From a virus, in IMG/VR virus record IMGVR_UViG_3300035070_000012, positions 1-21,894 of that record: DNA of 21,894 bases; one strand, given 5' to 3'. Below, one piece after another: positions 14,406-21,844 of this stretch. Positions within the stretch are counted from its first letter, which is position 1, and every line of letters begins with the position of its first letter. Under the pieces are notes generated by a model. That model saw only the letters and a program-made list of their open reading frames with translations. It did no database searches and was not told where the DNA came from. Both the position numbers and the translations under genes were made by a program.

Positions 14406-17008
14406 AACACTAACTCCGCTATTAGGCCATTAACCTGTAGAGGTAACGGCGCTGATTGACTAATAGTTACTTGTGGTGTCCGGCCATAACCCATCAATCT
14501 AAATTCTTTACGTCCTGTAACTGCAGTCTGTTCCTGAGATAAGTCATCTGTAACCTGACGAATAACCAAGTTAGTGCCATTAACACTAATTGATAACGTA
14601 GAGTTAAGATCAACAATTACACTGGCAAGACTTCTAATCTTACCACTCACAGGGCCAGCTTGCGTATTGGTATCTATAGGATTGGTCTTGAGAGTAACGT
14701 CAAACTTATAACCAATCTCTGCAGTGTTTAATCCCTCTACAGCACTGACATCAATATTGCCGCCAGAAACAGTAAACTCACCAATATAGTTATTACCGCT
14801 AACAACATTAACAACAGCACCGTTTTCAAAGTCTGATGAAACAGTGAAGATTCCATTGTTCGTACTTGTCGCGGTATAGGTCTTGGACATATCCATGTTA
14901 GAATCTGCTTTAAGTTCACAGAGTACATACCTCGTTGTATCGTTCCCCATCGGGAAGGCCACGTTAGCAAACACACGATCATCTATAGTAACTGTAGAGT
15001 GAAACAATCCTTGGCTAGTAAACTCAGCCCAGCCAGCACGTTGCTCTGCTCTGTTGGAATTAAACACAGCCATTTTGCCAGATGCGTTTCTAATAAAGAC
15101 ATAACTTTCAGAGCGATCTACAGCACCGTAAAAGGTATTCATTTCCACAGGATTGTCTATCAAATGAGAAGACAAAGAGGACACAGGAACAGCGGTGTAG
15201 GCTTCCTCTGAATCTGTAAACAAATACTCACGCACAATAGAACCACCAGCTTGCACAAAGATAGTAGCACCATCCAAAACTTGTGGACGTATAGAGTCAC
15301 TGCCAAACGGTGTTTGTCTTCTAACCTGTGCGTTAGTTGGTGTAATAGGTTTGTCTTGGAATGCAGGTACATACATTTCAGAAGAGGCAGTAAAGACCTG
15401 TAAGTCTCTGTTAGAAACCAAGTGCCTGATTTGCTGAACTTCACCAATGCTTGCGGTCAGATGTATTGAGTCGCTGTCGTTAGCATCACCAACATCAAAG
15501 TTATAATAGGATGCAGACTTAGACATCCAGATAGTATCTGGCTGCGCTATGGTTCCAGCAAAGCAAAGTCTATTTTGATGAAAGGTAATGGCAGATGGAA
15601 AGCCTCTAAGACTAGAATATGATTGCTCTGCCCAATCTGTAGTAGGTGCAGCAGACGTTACCTTGGGAGAACCGCCACCATCTACAGAAGCATTAGCAGA
15701 ACCACCCGCTGTAAACGTATAGCTATTATCATCGGTTATACCTGTAATAACTCTAGCACCATTAAGATTGCTAGTAGCAATATTACCCACAGCAGCGCAT
15801 TCGGATAGCGTAACAGAATCTCCAACCCTCATACCATGATTAACATGCGTTACTTCTACTGTAGAAGAACCATCAATAGTTCTAAGTGCGTTAGCTTTAA
15901 GCTGCACAAACAAACTATTTAACACAGTTCCAGTAGCCTGAGTTCCAGACTGCACAGAAGTAATAAGTATTTCCGACTTATGATAAAGTAAGGTTACTCC
16001 AACATGCTTTGAGCTTGCATAGTTGCCACCAGATTGACTGCCAGTAGTATCAAAGTAAGGCACAGCAGCCTTGTCAGTAACGCCAGCCTTTACTGTTCCA
16101 GCAGGATCACCAGCAGCAGCAATCTGTGTAATAGTTTTAAAAAACTTAGTTCCTGTAGCAACGCCAGCATTTGCACCAGTAATACTTTCAGTCTGAGCAT
16201 CGCCATCTACATTTGTACCAGTTACAGTAAATGATATACCACTGTCATTACCACCAGATGTAATAGTAACCAGCCTACCGTACACAAACGTAACCGAGCC
16301 AGTAGATGCCAATGCGCCCCCAAGAACTAGGTTAGCATTGTTGGCTACCTGCGCTGATACAGAAATACCATCATCATCTGCCTCTGCGCTAAACTCACCA
16401 ATAGTTAAAGTAACACTGCTGCTTGTTCCGCTAGGCGTTAAAGATACACCCGCATTGTGAAAGTTATAGTAGGGCTGGTAAATCTGTTCCTTGTCAGACC
16501 GAGTATCAAACGTAAATGTTTCTACTTGGAATGCGGTAAGGCTTGTTCTTACAATCTGCCTTGGCATAAACAAAGGATGGCACACAAACAGTACATCACC
16601 CAATTGAGCAAAGGTGTATTCATGCAAGTAAGTATCAGAGAAAGGTAACGCTGCGCTATCAACATCAGCAGTAAGTGTAGCTGTTAATGATACTGCACCA
16701 GTAGACGGGTTGATAATAAACACCCGCACCTTAGCATTTTCCATAGAAACTATGTATTGCTCGTCATCCGAGAAGATAAACGGCATTAACCTAGCTTGCT
16801 GAGTCTTAGCAGAGTTGTATGTTATGTCAGTGTACTTGTATAAATTCTGCAAGCCAGCGCGTTTAATAACCCCACCCTCAGAGCGAATAAACATATTCTC
16901 CACTCTCTGAGCAGACGCCGTATAAACAGCAGTATCAGTTCGGGATGACAACGAAGGACTAACCTCGCCGAATTGGAAGTTAGTTATCGGAACCTGTACC
17001 TTCTGCAT
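14402..17008 (-). CDS. Tail tubular protein B (nozzle)
   Basis: An 868-residue protein of the podovirus tubular tail / nozzle type (T7 gp12 is 794 residues). The N-terminus has the family-like pattern FQFGEVSPSLSSRTD...RVENMFIRSEGGVIKRAG, followed by a mainly beta structure. An extra module lies at about residues 212-312 (SGGNDSGISFTVTGT, DGDAQTESITGANAGVATGT, AGTVKAG), a beta-sandwich-like unit I know from several phage structural proteins and absent from T7 gp12. The protein should form the lower tail tube that binds fibres and seals the channel. The start shares one base with the stop of tail tubular A, and the end overlaps the cupin-like gene by four bases. Confidence 0.88.
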   Translation of the reverse strand: MQKVQVPITNFQFGEVSPSLSSRTDTAVYTASAQRVENMFIRSEGGVIKRAGLQNLYKYTDITYNSAKTQQARLMPFIFSDDEQYIVSMENAKVRVFIINPSTGAVSLTATLTADVDSAALPFSDTYLHEYTFAQLGDVLFVCHPLFMPRQIVRTSLTAFQVETFTFDTRSDKEQIYQPYYNFHNAGVSLTPSGTSSSVTLTIGEFSAEADDDGISVSAQVANNANLVLGGALASTGSVTFVYGRLVTITSGGNDSGISFTVTGTNVDGDAQTESITGANAGVATGTKFFKTITQIAAAGDPAGTVKAGVTDKAAVPYFDTTGSQSGGNYASSKHVGVTLLYHKSEILITSVQSGTQATGTVLNSLFVQLKANALRTIDGSSTVEVTHVNHGMRVGDSVTLSECAAVGNIATSNLNGARVITGITDDNSYTFTAGGSANASVDGGGSPKVTSAAPTTDWAEQSYSSLRGFPSAITFHQNRLCFAGTIAQPDTIWMSKSASYYNFDVGDANDSDSIHLTASIGEVQQIRHLVSNRDLQVFTASSEMYVPAFQDKPITPTNAQVRRQTPFGSDSIRPQVLDGATIFVQAGGSIVREYLFTDSEEAYTAVPVSSLSSHLIDNPVEMNTFYGAVDRSESYVFIRNASGKMAVFNSNRAEQRAGWAEFTSQGLFHSTVTIDDRVFANVAFPMGNDTTRYVLCELKADSNMDMSKTYTATSTNNGIFTVSSDFENGAVVNVVSGNNYIGEFTVSGGNIDVSAVEGLNTAEIGYKFDVTLKTNPIDTNTQAGPVSGKIRSLASVIVDLNSTLSISVNGTNLVIRQVTDDLSQEQTAVTGRKEFRLMGYGRTPQVTISQSAPLPLQVNGLIAELVF

Positions 17009-17595
17009 TAGCTGCGCCTATTGCTGATAAATCTTGATGTGTCCAGCCTACGTGTTGTTTGCGATTGTGAATCAAGACCTCTGGCTTTAGCCATAAGCAT
17101 TGCACCCTTTTGATCCATAAGCTGAGAAAGACTACCATCACGCGCTAATGATACTGCAAATACAGATGCCAACTGAAACTGAACAGCCATTGTAAAGTAA
17201 GAAGGCCAATACTCTTCGGTAACTCTGTATGTATAATCAGCCACTACTTCATCAGAAGCATCGGCATCACAGAATAGATTGTCACTGTAAGTTTGAAACT
17301 CAATGTTAAATCCGTTTACCGTTAAGGCGTGGATCATAAGTGAGTTGTTTGGCATTTGATATGCTGCTTCATATCTGCCAGTAGGTGCATCGCTAAGTCG
17401 GTTCAATACAAGTTGATCCGTTGCAAAGCGCCACCGTGTATTAACTAAAGCTGATTGGGCTACATCCTCATACATATTAGAAGCAACAAGTGCTTCATTG
17501 TTTCCATCATCAAATGACGTAATAGGCTCGGCACCAATAAGAATTAGTGCGCGGCTACAAATGTCAATCGGGCTGTCGGATGCTGTGCTTGCCAT
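17008..17595 (-). CDS. Tail tubular protein A (adaptor / gatekeeper)
   Basis: A 195-residue protein matching the T7 gp11 family: an N-terminal ICSRALILIGAEPITSFDDGNNEA pattern, a YEDVAQSALVNTRWRFA helix, and an EEYWPSYFTMAVQFQLA helix towards the C-terminus. T7 gp11 (about 196 residues) forms the ring between portal and nozzle. The gene follows the capsid genes after a short gap filled by a GC-rich hairpin. No Shine-Dalgarno sequence lies at normal distance; the only one (AAGGAG) is separated from the ATG by that hairpin. It shares one base with tail tubular B, so the tail genes are coupled. Confidence 0.9.
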   Translation of the reverse strand: MASTASDSPIDICSRALILIGAEPITSFDDGNNEALVASNMYEDVAQSALVNTRWRFATDQLVLNRLSDAPTGRYEAAYQMPNNSLMIHALTVNGFNIEFQTYSDNLFCDADASDEVVADYTYRVTEEYWPSYFTMAVQFQLASVFAVSLARDGSLSQLMDQKGAMLMAKARGLDSQSQTTRRLDTSRFISNRRS

Positions 17596-17606
17596 ACTTA
17601 GTGGTT

Positions 17607-17624
17607 AGGGGGCCGAAGCCCCCT
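17607..17624 (-). promoter_or_regulatory. UUCG hairpin between capsid and tail genes
   Basis: On the minus strand an AGGGGGC / GCCCCCT stem of 7 bp is closed by a C(UUCG)G tetraloop, one of the most stable RNA hairpins known. No T-tract follows (AACCACTAAG), so it is not a standard intrinsic terminator. It begins directly after AAGGAG and ends 11 bases before the ATG of tail tubular A. It may block 3' exonucleases and protect the capsid message, slow the polymerase, or bring the ribosome binding site near the start. T7 has its late terminator (T-phi) at the same place, between genes 10 and 11. Confidence 0.75.
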
Positions 17625-17630
17625 CTCCTT
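17625..17630 (-). promoter_or_regulatory. Distant Shine-Dalgarno sequence of tail tubular A
   Basis: AAGGAG overlaps the stop codon of the decoration gene and lies 29 bases before the ATG of tail tubular A. This is too far for normal use, but only 11 bases remain once the 18-base hairpin at 17607-17624 is folded. T4 genes 25 and 38 are known cases of such folding. The use of this site is inference. Confidence 0.5.
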
Positions 17631-17892
17631 AATCGCTGTCTGTTTCAACAACGGCTGTGCCATCAGACACATCCACCACTGAACCAGTGTTAGAAAGTAC
17701 AGTTACAAAATTAGTAGTTGGTACATTTGTATCCTGCACAATAATCAGATCACGAACATTTAGCATTGCTGCTGCAGTATTAAAGTAACCTGATGTGTTG
17801 ACTGTCGCAATCGCGTCTGCGGTGCGATACATCCAAAGGGCAGCGCCACTAGCGCCCCCAATGCGATGTAGTCCTGCTGCGTCATAAGCCAT
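17629..17892 (-). CDS. Small virion protein, probable capsid decoration protein
   Basis: An 87-residue protein starting MAYDAAGLHRIGGASGAALWMYRTADA, then an acidic beta-rich part (LIIVQDTNVPTTNFVTVL, SVVDVSDGTAVVETDSD). Small proteins with an MAY.A.GL..IGG...LW.Y.T.DA start and an AGYF-like middle occur next to capsid genes of many podoviruses, by my recall. It lies 14 bases after the major capsid stop with a strong AAAGGA ribosome binding site, so high expression with the capsid is expected. The call as decoration or cement protein is from position, size and expression signals; a head-fibre role is also possible. Confidence 0.6.
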   Translation of the reverse strand: MAYDAAGLHRIGGASGAALWMYRTADAIATVNTSGYFNTAAAMLNVRDLIIVQDTNVPTTNFVTVLSNTGSVVDVSDGTAVVETDSD

Positions 17893-17899
17893 GATGAAG

Positions 17900-17905
17900 T
17901 CCTTT
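17900..17905 (-). promoter_or_regulatory. Ribosome binding site of the decoration gene
   Basis: AAAGGA lies seven bases before the ATG, an ideal spacing, and supports the start at 17892 and strong translation alongside the capsid gene. Confidence 0.75.
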
Positions 17906-17906
17906 C

Positions 17907-18719
17907 TTAAGAGTTGTTGTCAAGAACTTCATAAATGCCGTTGGCGTCAATAGCGACTGCGCCCATAGACATCATGGAGTTTGCAAGGTGAGATGCTTTC
18001 TCAGCAACATAATTAACCTCAGTAGCAACTTCTGCGTTAATACCAAGACCAACTGCCGATGTATGATAAGCCATATTCTTACCCGCTGTAACAGCAGAGG
18101 TAGAGAATACTTTAAAGCCCATAAATTCCTTCATGGTCATACCACCAGCAAACGGCAGATTCTGCTCTCCAACAAAGTCGGATGATGCAAACTGAGTAAT
18201 TGCAAAGAGATCGGCGTACCCTTTAGGGTGCATCGCTAAATAACGCTGCCCATCTTCTGGCACATCAGCAACACCCATAGTTTCAAACAATGATAGAATG
18301 TCAGCAATTTCAATAGCCGAACTTGTATCATGGATTTGAGTACTACTAGCGCCAGCATCCATAGCTGTGTAGATAAGCTCGTCAGTCTTACGACCAAGAG
18401 CAGCAGCAGCAGATTGAGCAACAGCTTGACGCTCGTTGATGTTAGTCTTCAACTCGTCCAACTTGTCAATATACTCAGGAGCGTAGAAGTCGCTCATGGT
18501 TGCTTCAACGGTTGTGTGCGCCAGTTCCATAGGAGTGACATTACCGTTGCGTGATTTAGTAGTAGCAATGCCAGCACCAATCTTTTGGAAACGAACGACA
18601 GACGCAGTAGCGTTTGCAGTACGAACAGTGTTCCGCAGTTTAGAACCCATGCGTTGATATGCTAGGTGCACATCGGATTCAAACTGCTTGATGAAGGCTG
18701 TATCAATTGTATTAGCCAT
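17907..18719 (-). CDS. Major capsid protein
   Basis: A 270-residue protein with features of a phage major capsid protein: an N-terminal helix (DTAFIKQFESDVHLAYQRMGSKLRNTV), an early LRNTVRT...VRFQKIG segment as in T7 gp10-like capsids, DFYAPEYIDKLDELKTN and RQAVAQSAAAALGRKTDELIY helix stretches in the middle, and a C-terminus with MAYHTSAVGLGINAEVATEVNYV like the P-domain of this group. It is shorter than T7 gp10A (about 345). It lies downstream of scaffold and gp13-like genes and before the probable decoration gene. AAAGGA lies eight bases before the ATG. I find no slippery site at the 3' end that would give a longer 10B-type form. Confidence 0.88.
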   Translation of the reverse strand: MANTIDTAFIKQFESDVHLAYQRMGSKLRNTVRTANATASVVRFQKIGAGIATTKSRNGNVTPMELAHTTVEATMSDFYAPEYIDKLDELKTNINERQAVAQSAAAALGRKTDELIYTAMDAGASSTQIHDTSSAIEIADILSLFETMGVADVPEDGQRYLAMHPKGYADLFAITQFASSDFVGEQNLPFAGGMTMKEFMGFKVFSTSAVTAGKNMAYHTSAVGLGINAEVATEVNYVAEKASHLANSMMSMGAVAIDANGIYEVLDNNS

Positions 18720-18727
18720 TTCAAGAG

Positions 18728-18733
18728 TCCTTT
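18728..18733 (-). promoter_or_regulatory. Ribosome binding site of the major capsid gene
   Basis: AAAGGA lies eight bases before the capsid ATG in the 80-base gap after the gp13-like gene, the largest gap in the late transcript. The gap also contains two copies of ggtatcc (18757-18763 and 18782-18788). I cannot name a promoter in it, though this is the place where one would be expected. Confidence 0.65.
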
Positions 18734-18799
18734 ATTAAGGTTGCATTTGTTCTCTGGGTATCCTTCTGCATCCTCAACGTAGGTATCCTAACGGGCTAC

Positions 18800-19312
18800 T
18801 CAGTGCATTACGGGCCGTGACGCTAGAGCGTAAACATTCTTTCTGTCAGGATTGCAACGCACAAAATGCACTAAGGTTGTACCATCTTCATCATCTATAT
18901 ACCCAGTGGGTGTAAATCCAAGCCATGATGCCCAGTTAAGAGAGCCTTCGCTTTCTGCTGATATGTTTAGATTTATCTCATAGTAAGTCTGATGAACGTA
19001 CCTAAGAATGTCAGGAGATACTCTAATAACGCTGCGCCAATCTGTATCCATTTGCTTAGTAAATAAAGACCACATACAGACTTGCTGATTGCCAGTAGCT
19101 TGCAGACCAATAAGCTGTACAGATATACCGTCTTGGTTTTCTAATACCATGCACTCTTGTTCTTCTTGCATTTTATCTAAGGCATAGAATAGATCAACGT
19201 CTTCATACTCTGCCGCACTATACGAAGCTATGTCATGGTAGAACTTCATAACATGAGACTTTTGCATAGGGACTAATTGAAAGCCCCTACGCTGTAGAAT
19301 AGGATCAGCCAT
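18800..19312 (-). CDS. T7 gp13-like protein with GNAT-like fold
   Basis: A 170-residue protein. The C-terminal part reads LNWASWLGFTPTGYIDDEDGTTLVHFVRCN, the typical end of GNAT-fold phage proteins of the gp13 group (a W..WLGF...G turn, then a strand). The N-terminal LVPMQKSHVMKFYHDIA and a central SVQLIGLQATGNQQVCMWSLFT strand pair also fit an acetyltransferase-like fold. T7 gp13 (138 residues) is needed for virion assembly and is not known to be an enzyme. In T7 it lies between gp12 and gp14; here it lies between scaffold and capsid and overlaps the scaffold gene by eight bases. I cannot tell whether acetyl-CoA is bound. Confidence 0.7.
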   Translation of the reverse strand: MADPILQRRGFQLVPMQKSHVMKFYHDIASYSAAEYEDVDLFYALDKMQEEQECMVLENQDGISVQLIGLQATGNQQVCMWSLFTKQMDTDWRSVIRVSPDILRYVHQTYYEINLNISAESEGSLNWASWLGFTPTGYIDDEDGTTLVHFVRCNPDRKNVYALASRPVMH

Positions 19313-20024
19313 ATAGTTTGCGATACGCCTGATCTACTTGACTAACATAAGCATTGTCACGCTTTTGCGGATTCCAATAGCGTTCATCATTCTGCATACT
19401 GCGTAAAGAATCCTCGGTAATCTGGCTAGACATAGCTGAGTCACCTGCAAATGATGGCCCTTTCATCTTTTCCATAATGTGTTCCAAGGCAACAATACCG
19501 CCAGCCGTTTCACACATACGTTCTATTGCATCTAGGCTTTCTTCTGGAAAGAACTGATTAGCAAACAAACTAGCTGCCTCAATGCGATCAGTTGCCGAAT
19601 CACCTAACAGTTTAGTTTCCGCCTCTATGTCAGGTTGCCCTGCATTCATTGCTTCGGCAAATAACTCAATGCCTTTTTGGAACTCTTCTTGACCAAGGCC
19701 ACTTTCAAAAGAATGATCAGACCACCAATCAAGCAACGGACTATCTACTGCAGTTTCGGGATCAATACTTTCTGGCAGAAGGTAATCACCTTTAGTAGCA
19801 GGACGATCAGCGTAAGCCTCTCTCTGCATTTCCTCTTGCCATGAAGCCTTTAGGTCTTCTTCCTTTGCGCCCAGCTTAGAAGATAATTCATTGTACGCCT
19901 TGCCCAAATCCTCTGGCGAGTTAAATTTCTCAGGCAACCAATCCGGTCTATCGGTCGGCGTTTGCGTAACTTCTGCAGTTGCTTCTGCGGGTTGAGGCGA
20001 TTCATTTAATAATGACTCAGACAT
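19305..20024 (-). CDS. Capsid scaffolding protein
   Basis: A 239-residue, acidic, helix-rich protein between portal and capsid genes, the place of T7 gp9 (about 307 residues). Its N-terminal third is Pro/Glu/Thr-rich and disordered in look (ESPQPAEATAEVTQTPTDRP), followed by a RPDWLPEKFNSPEDLGKAYNEL segment that is characteristic of podovirus scaffold / assembly proteins, then acidic helices and a basic, aromatic C-terminus (ERYWNPQKRDNAYVSQVDQAYRKLYG), which in scaffolds binds the capsid. It should form the temporary core of the prohead. It overlaps the 86-residue gene upstream and the gp13-like gene downstream by eight bases each. Confidence 0.85.
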   Translation of the reverse strand: MSESLLNESPQPAEATAEVTQTPTDRPDWLPEKFNSPEDLGKAYNELSSKLGAKEEDLKASWQEEMQREAYADRPATKGDYLLPESIDPETAVDSPLLDWWSDHSFESGLGQEEFQKGIELFAEAMNAGQPDIEAETKLLGDSATDRIEAASLFANQFFPEESLDAIERMCETAGGIVALEHIMEKMKGPSFAGDSAMSSQITEDSLRSMQNDERYWNPQKRDNAYVSQVDQAYRKLYG

Positions 20025-20277
20025 CTTGCTTTACCTTATGACCATGCTGCACTCTAGCTTGTAACAGACCAACTATATATCGCTGCCCTTCATGATGGCG
20101 CAATTCTTCTGTAGTTATGTTTGGCCCATGCACACGATTAATAGTTATAGATTTAAGATATTCCATAACTGCCTTACCCATTTCTGTTTCAAACAAGTGG
20201 GCAACCGTAGTGCTTATGATTTTATCTTGATTAGCTGCGCGTTGTATTCCATCAATGCCGATGTTTGCTTTCGCCAA
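20017..20277 (-). CDS. Small Bbp19-like protein between portal and scaffold
   Basis: An 86-residue protein beginning MAKANIGIDGIQRAANQDKI. The middle reads LFETEMGKAVMEYLKSIT and the C-terminal half ELRHHEGQRYIVGLLQARVQHGHK. A 'terminal segment of a small helical protein with EGQRY.VG....R...G' is what I associate with the Bbp19-like family, which lies between portal and scaffold or capsid genes in many podoviruses. Its function is unknown; a role in head assembly is inferred from position. The start is ten bases after the portal stop and the end overlaps the scaffold gene by eight bases. Confidence 0.6.
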   Translation of the reverse strand: MAKANIGIDGIQRAANQDKIISTTVAHLFETEMGKAVMEYLKSITINRVHGPNITTEELRHHEGQRYIVGLLQARVQHGHKVKQDV

Positions 20278-20287
20278 CTTTTATCTC

Positions 20288-21844
20288 CTATTGCAGTTGT
20301 TCCTGTGGCGGTTGCTCTTGCATTTGCTGTTGTTGCTGCATTTGCATTTGCTGCGCCATTGCAACTATCTGCTTACGTTCTTCTGGATCACGAATCAACC
20401 CGTCAGGTACACCAAACTTCTTAGCAAGATGCGCTGCCGTTTCTTCTGAATTGATTAGTAGGTTAAGAACTTCTGGCCCAAAGGTGCCAAGAACCATCTC
20501 AAGAAACCGACCAACAGATGATATATCTGCGTTAGCCTGTGCTTGTGCTAGTGGAGATATAGACCTAACTTTAATCTCACGGCCATTAACATTTGGTATC
20601 TCAATGCGGCCCTGCTTTTTAAGAATGTAGATAACGCGCTGCAATACTGGCTGCACTAGCTCTGCTTGCAGTCTGCCAAACGCAGAACCCATACGCCTAG
20701 ATAAATCAGCCATACGTTCCGCAACCTCAGTAGCAGATGCAGGAGTTTTATCTGGATTGCCTAGCATGTCATTATACAACGCACGTTTGATGTTTAAGCG
20801 CATATCAGAAAGTATAAGCTGAGATACACTAAAGTCTCCTGCTGCAGCAACGGGCTGTAACCCATTGGAACCAATAGCCTTTGGTATAATAGACCCCGGA
20901 ACTAAGGATATAGTATCAGGATTAATTACGCCATCATCATCCATTTGATACACGCCAGATATAGCCATCTGTGCATTTTCTAGGATCAACTCAATAGTTA
21001 GGTTGGTTGTCTTAATAGCAGACAGCGCATTGATAAGAGGGCCACGACCATAGACTTCGCCAGCGCACTTAGACCAACGAAAACAAATAAACGGATTAGC
21101 GCCATTGCCTTTAAGCTCACGTTTATAAATTACGCTTTCAGTAGTCATGCAGTAAGCGTAACTCATATACACTTCTTGGTTTTTCTGTGAGTAATCACGG
21201 CAAACCAACTCAAGTACAGTCGTTGTATCCTTGCCGCCATTGCCCATGCGGTTTTGTATCTGCTCATTCATTTCAGCGTCAGGATATAAAACCTGCAACT
21301 GATTATATCTAATGCCCTTACGCTCACGGTAGATGTGATCTATCCGATCATCAGGGCCAGTATCTAATACAACGTGAGGCAGGGGAATAGCAGAGAAGCG
21401 TATTGGATTAATTGCATCGCCTTCTTCTGCAACAAGAATGCCAGTGCCTACAGCTAAATCCATAAAGGACTCATGTACCTCTTGGCTAAAATTAGAGTTC
21501 TGCAAAACCTCAAATACATAGTCAGTGACTTCATCAAGGTCATTATTAACAGCATCACGCTGTTCTTTAGGAACCTCGGAGCCAGCAGTTAGATCAGCCC
21601 AACGCGCAAAGTTAGGAACAATGCCTGACTGCAATCGGGATGCAAACTCTTGCACACCAACAACAGCAGTCTCGTCAAATATTTTATCGTCGCGTCTTTG
21701 CCCTACGCTCTCATAATAAAATGACTCACGCTGAGGAAGGGAATACTCATAGCATTCTTCAAACAAAGGTATAAAGTTTTCACGCTTGGCTTTTGCCTTA
21801 GCGTAATGCTCGTAGTAACCTTTAGCTATTGGATCATCTATCAT
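20288..21844 (-). CDS. Portal (head-tail connector) protein
   Basis: A 518-residue portal of the T7 gp8 / head-tail connector family (T7 gp8 is 536 residues). Family-like parts are the N-terminal RENFIPLFEECYEYSLPQRE (21-40), FASRLQSGIVPNFARW (67-82), PHVVLDTGPDDRIDHIYRER (156-175) and GEVYGRGPLINALSAIKT (262-279), followed by a helical stem region. Twelve copies should form the ring through which DNA passes and to which the tail binds. The last 24 residues are rich in glutamine and methionine (QMQMQQQQQ). The start overlaps the stop of the preceding gene (ATGA), so no strong ribosome binding site is needed; AGG lies nearby. Confidence 0.93.
   Translation of the reverse strand: MIDDPIAKGYYEHYAKAKAKRENFIPLFEECYEYSLPQRESFYYESVGQRRDDKIFDETAVVGVQEFASRLQSGIVPNFARWADLTAGSEVPKEQRDAVNNDLDEVTDYVFEVLQNSNFSQEVHESFMDLAVGTGILVAEEGDAINPIRFSAIPLPHVVLDTGPDDRIDHIYRERKGIRYNQLQVLYPDAEMNEQIQNRMGNGGKDTTTVLELVCRDYSQKNQEVYMSYAYCMTTESVIYKRELKGNGANPFICFRWSKCAGEVYGRGPLINALSAIKTTNLTIELILENAQMAISGVYQMDDDGVINPDTISLVPGSIIPKAIGSNGLQPVAAAGDFSVSQLILSDMRLNIKRALYNDMLGNPDKTPASATEVAERMADLSRRMGSAFGRLQAELVQPVLQRVIYILKKQGRIEIPNVNGREIKVRSISPLAQAQANADISSVGRFLEMVLGTFGPEVLNLLINSEETAAHLAKKFGVPDGLIRDPEERKQIVAMAQQMQMQQQQQMQEQPPQEQLQ

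Noticed and set aside
17907-17960. Possible programmed frameshift at the end of the capsid gene, as in T7 10A/10B.
   Set aside because: No slippery heptamer is seen before the stop, and the next gene has its own strong ribosome binding site.
18757-18788. Two copies of ggtatcc in the gap before the capsid gene as a promoter or operator.
   Set aside because: Seven bases twice in 32 is weak, and I do not see the motif before other late genes.
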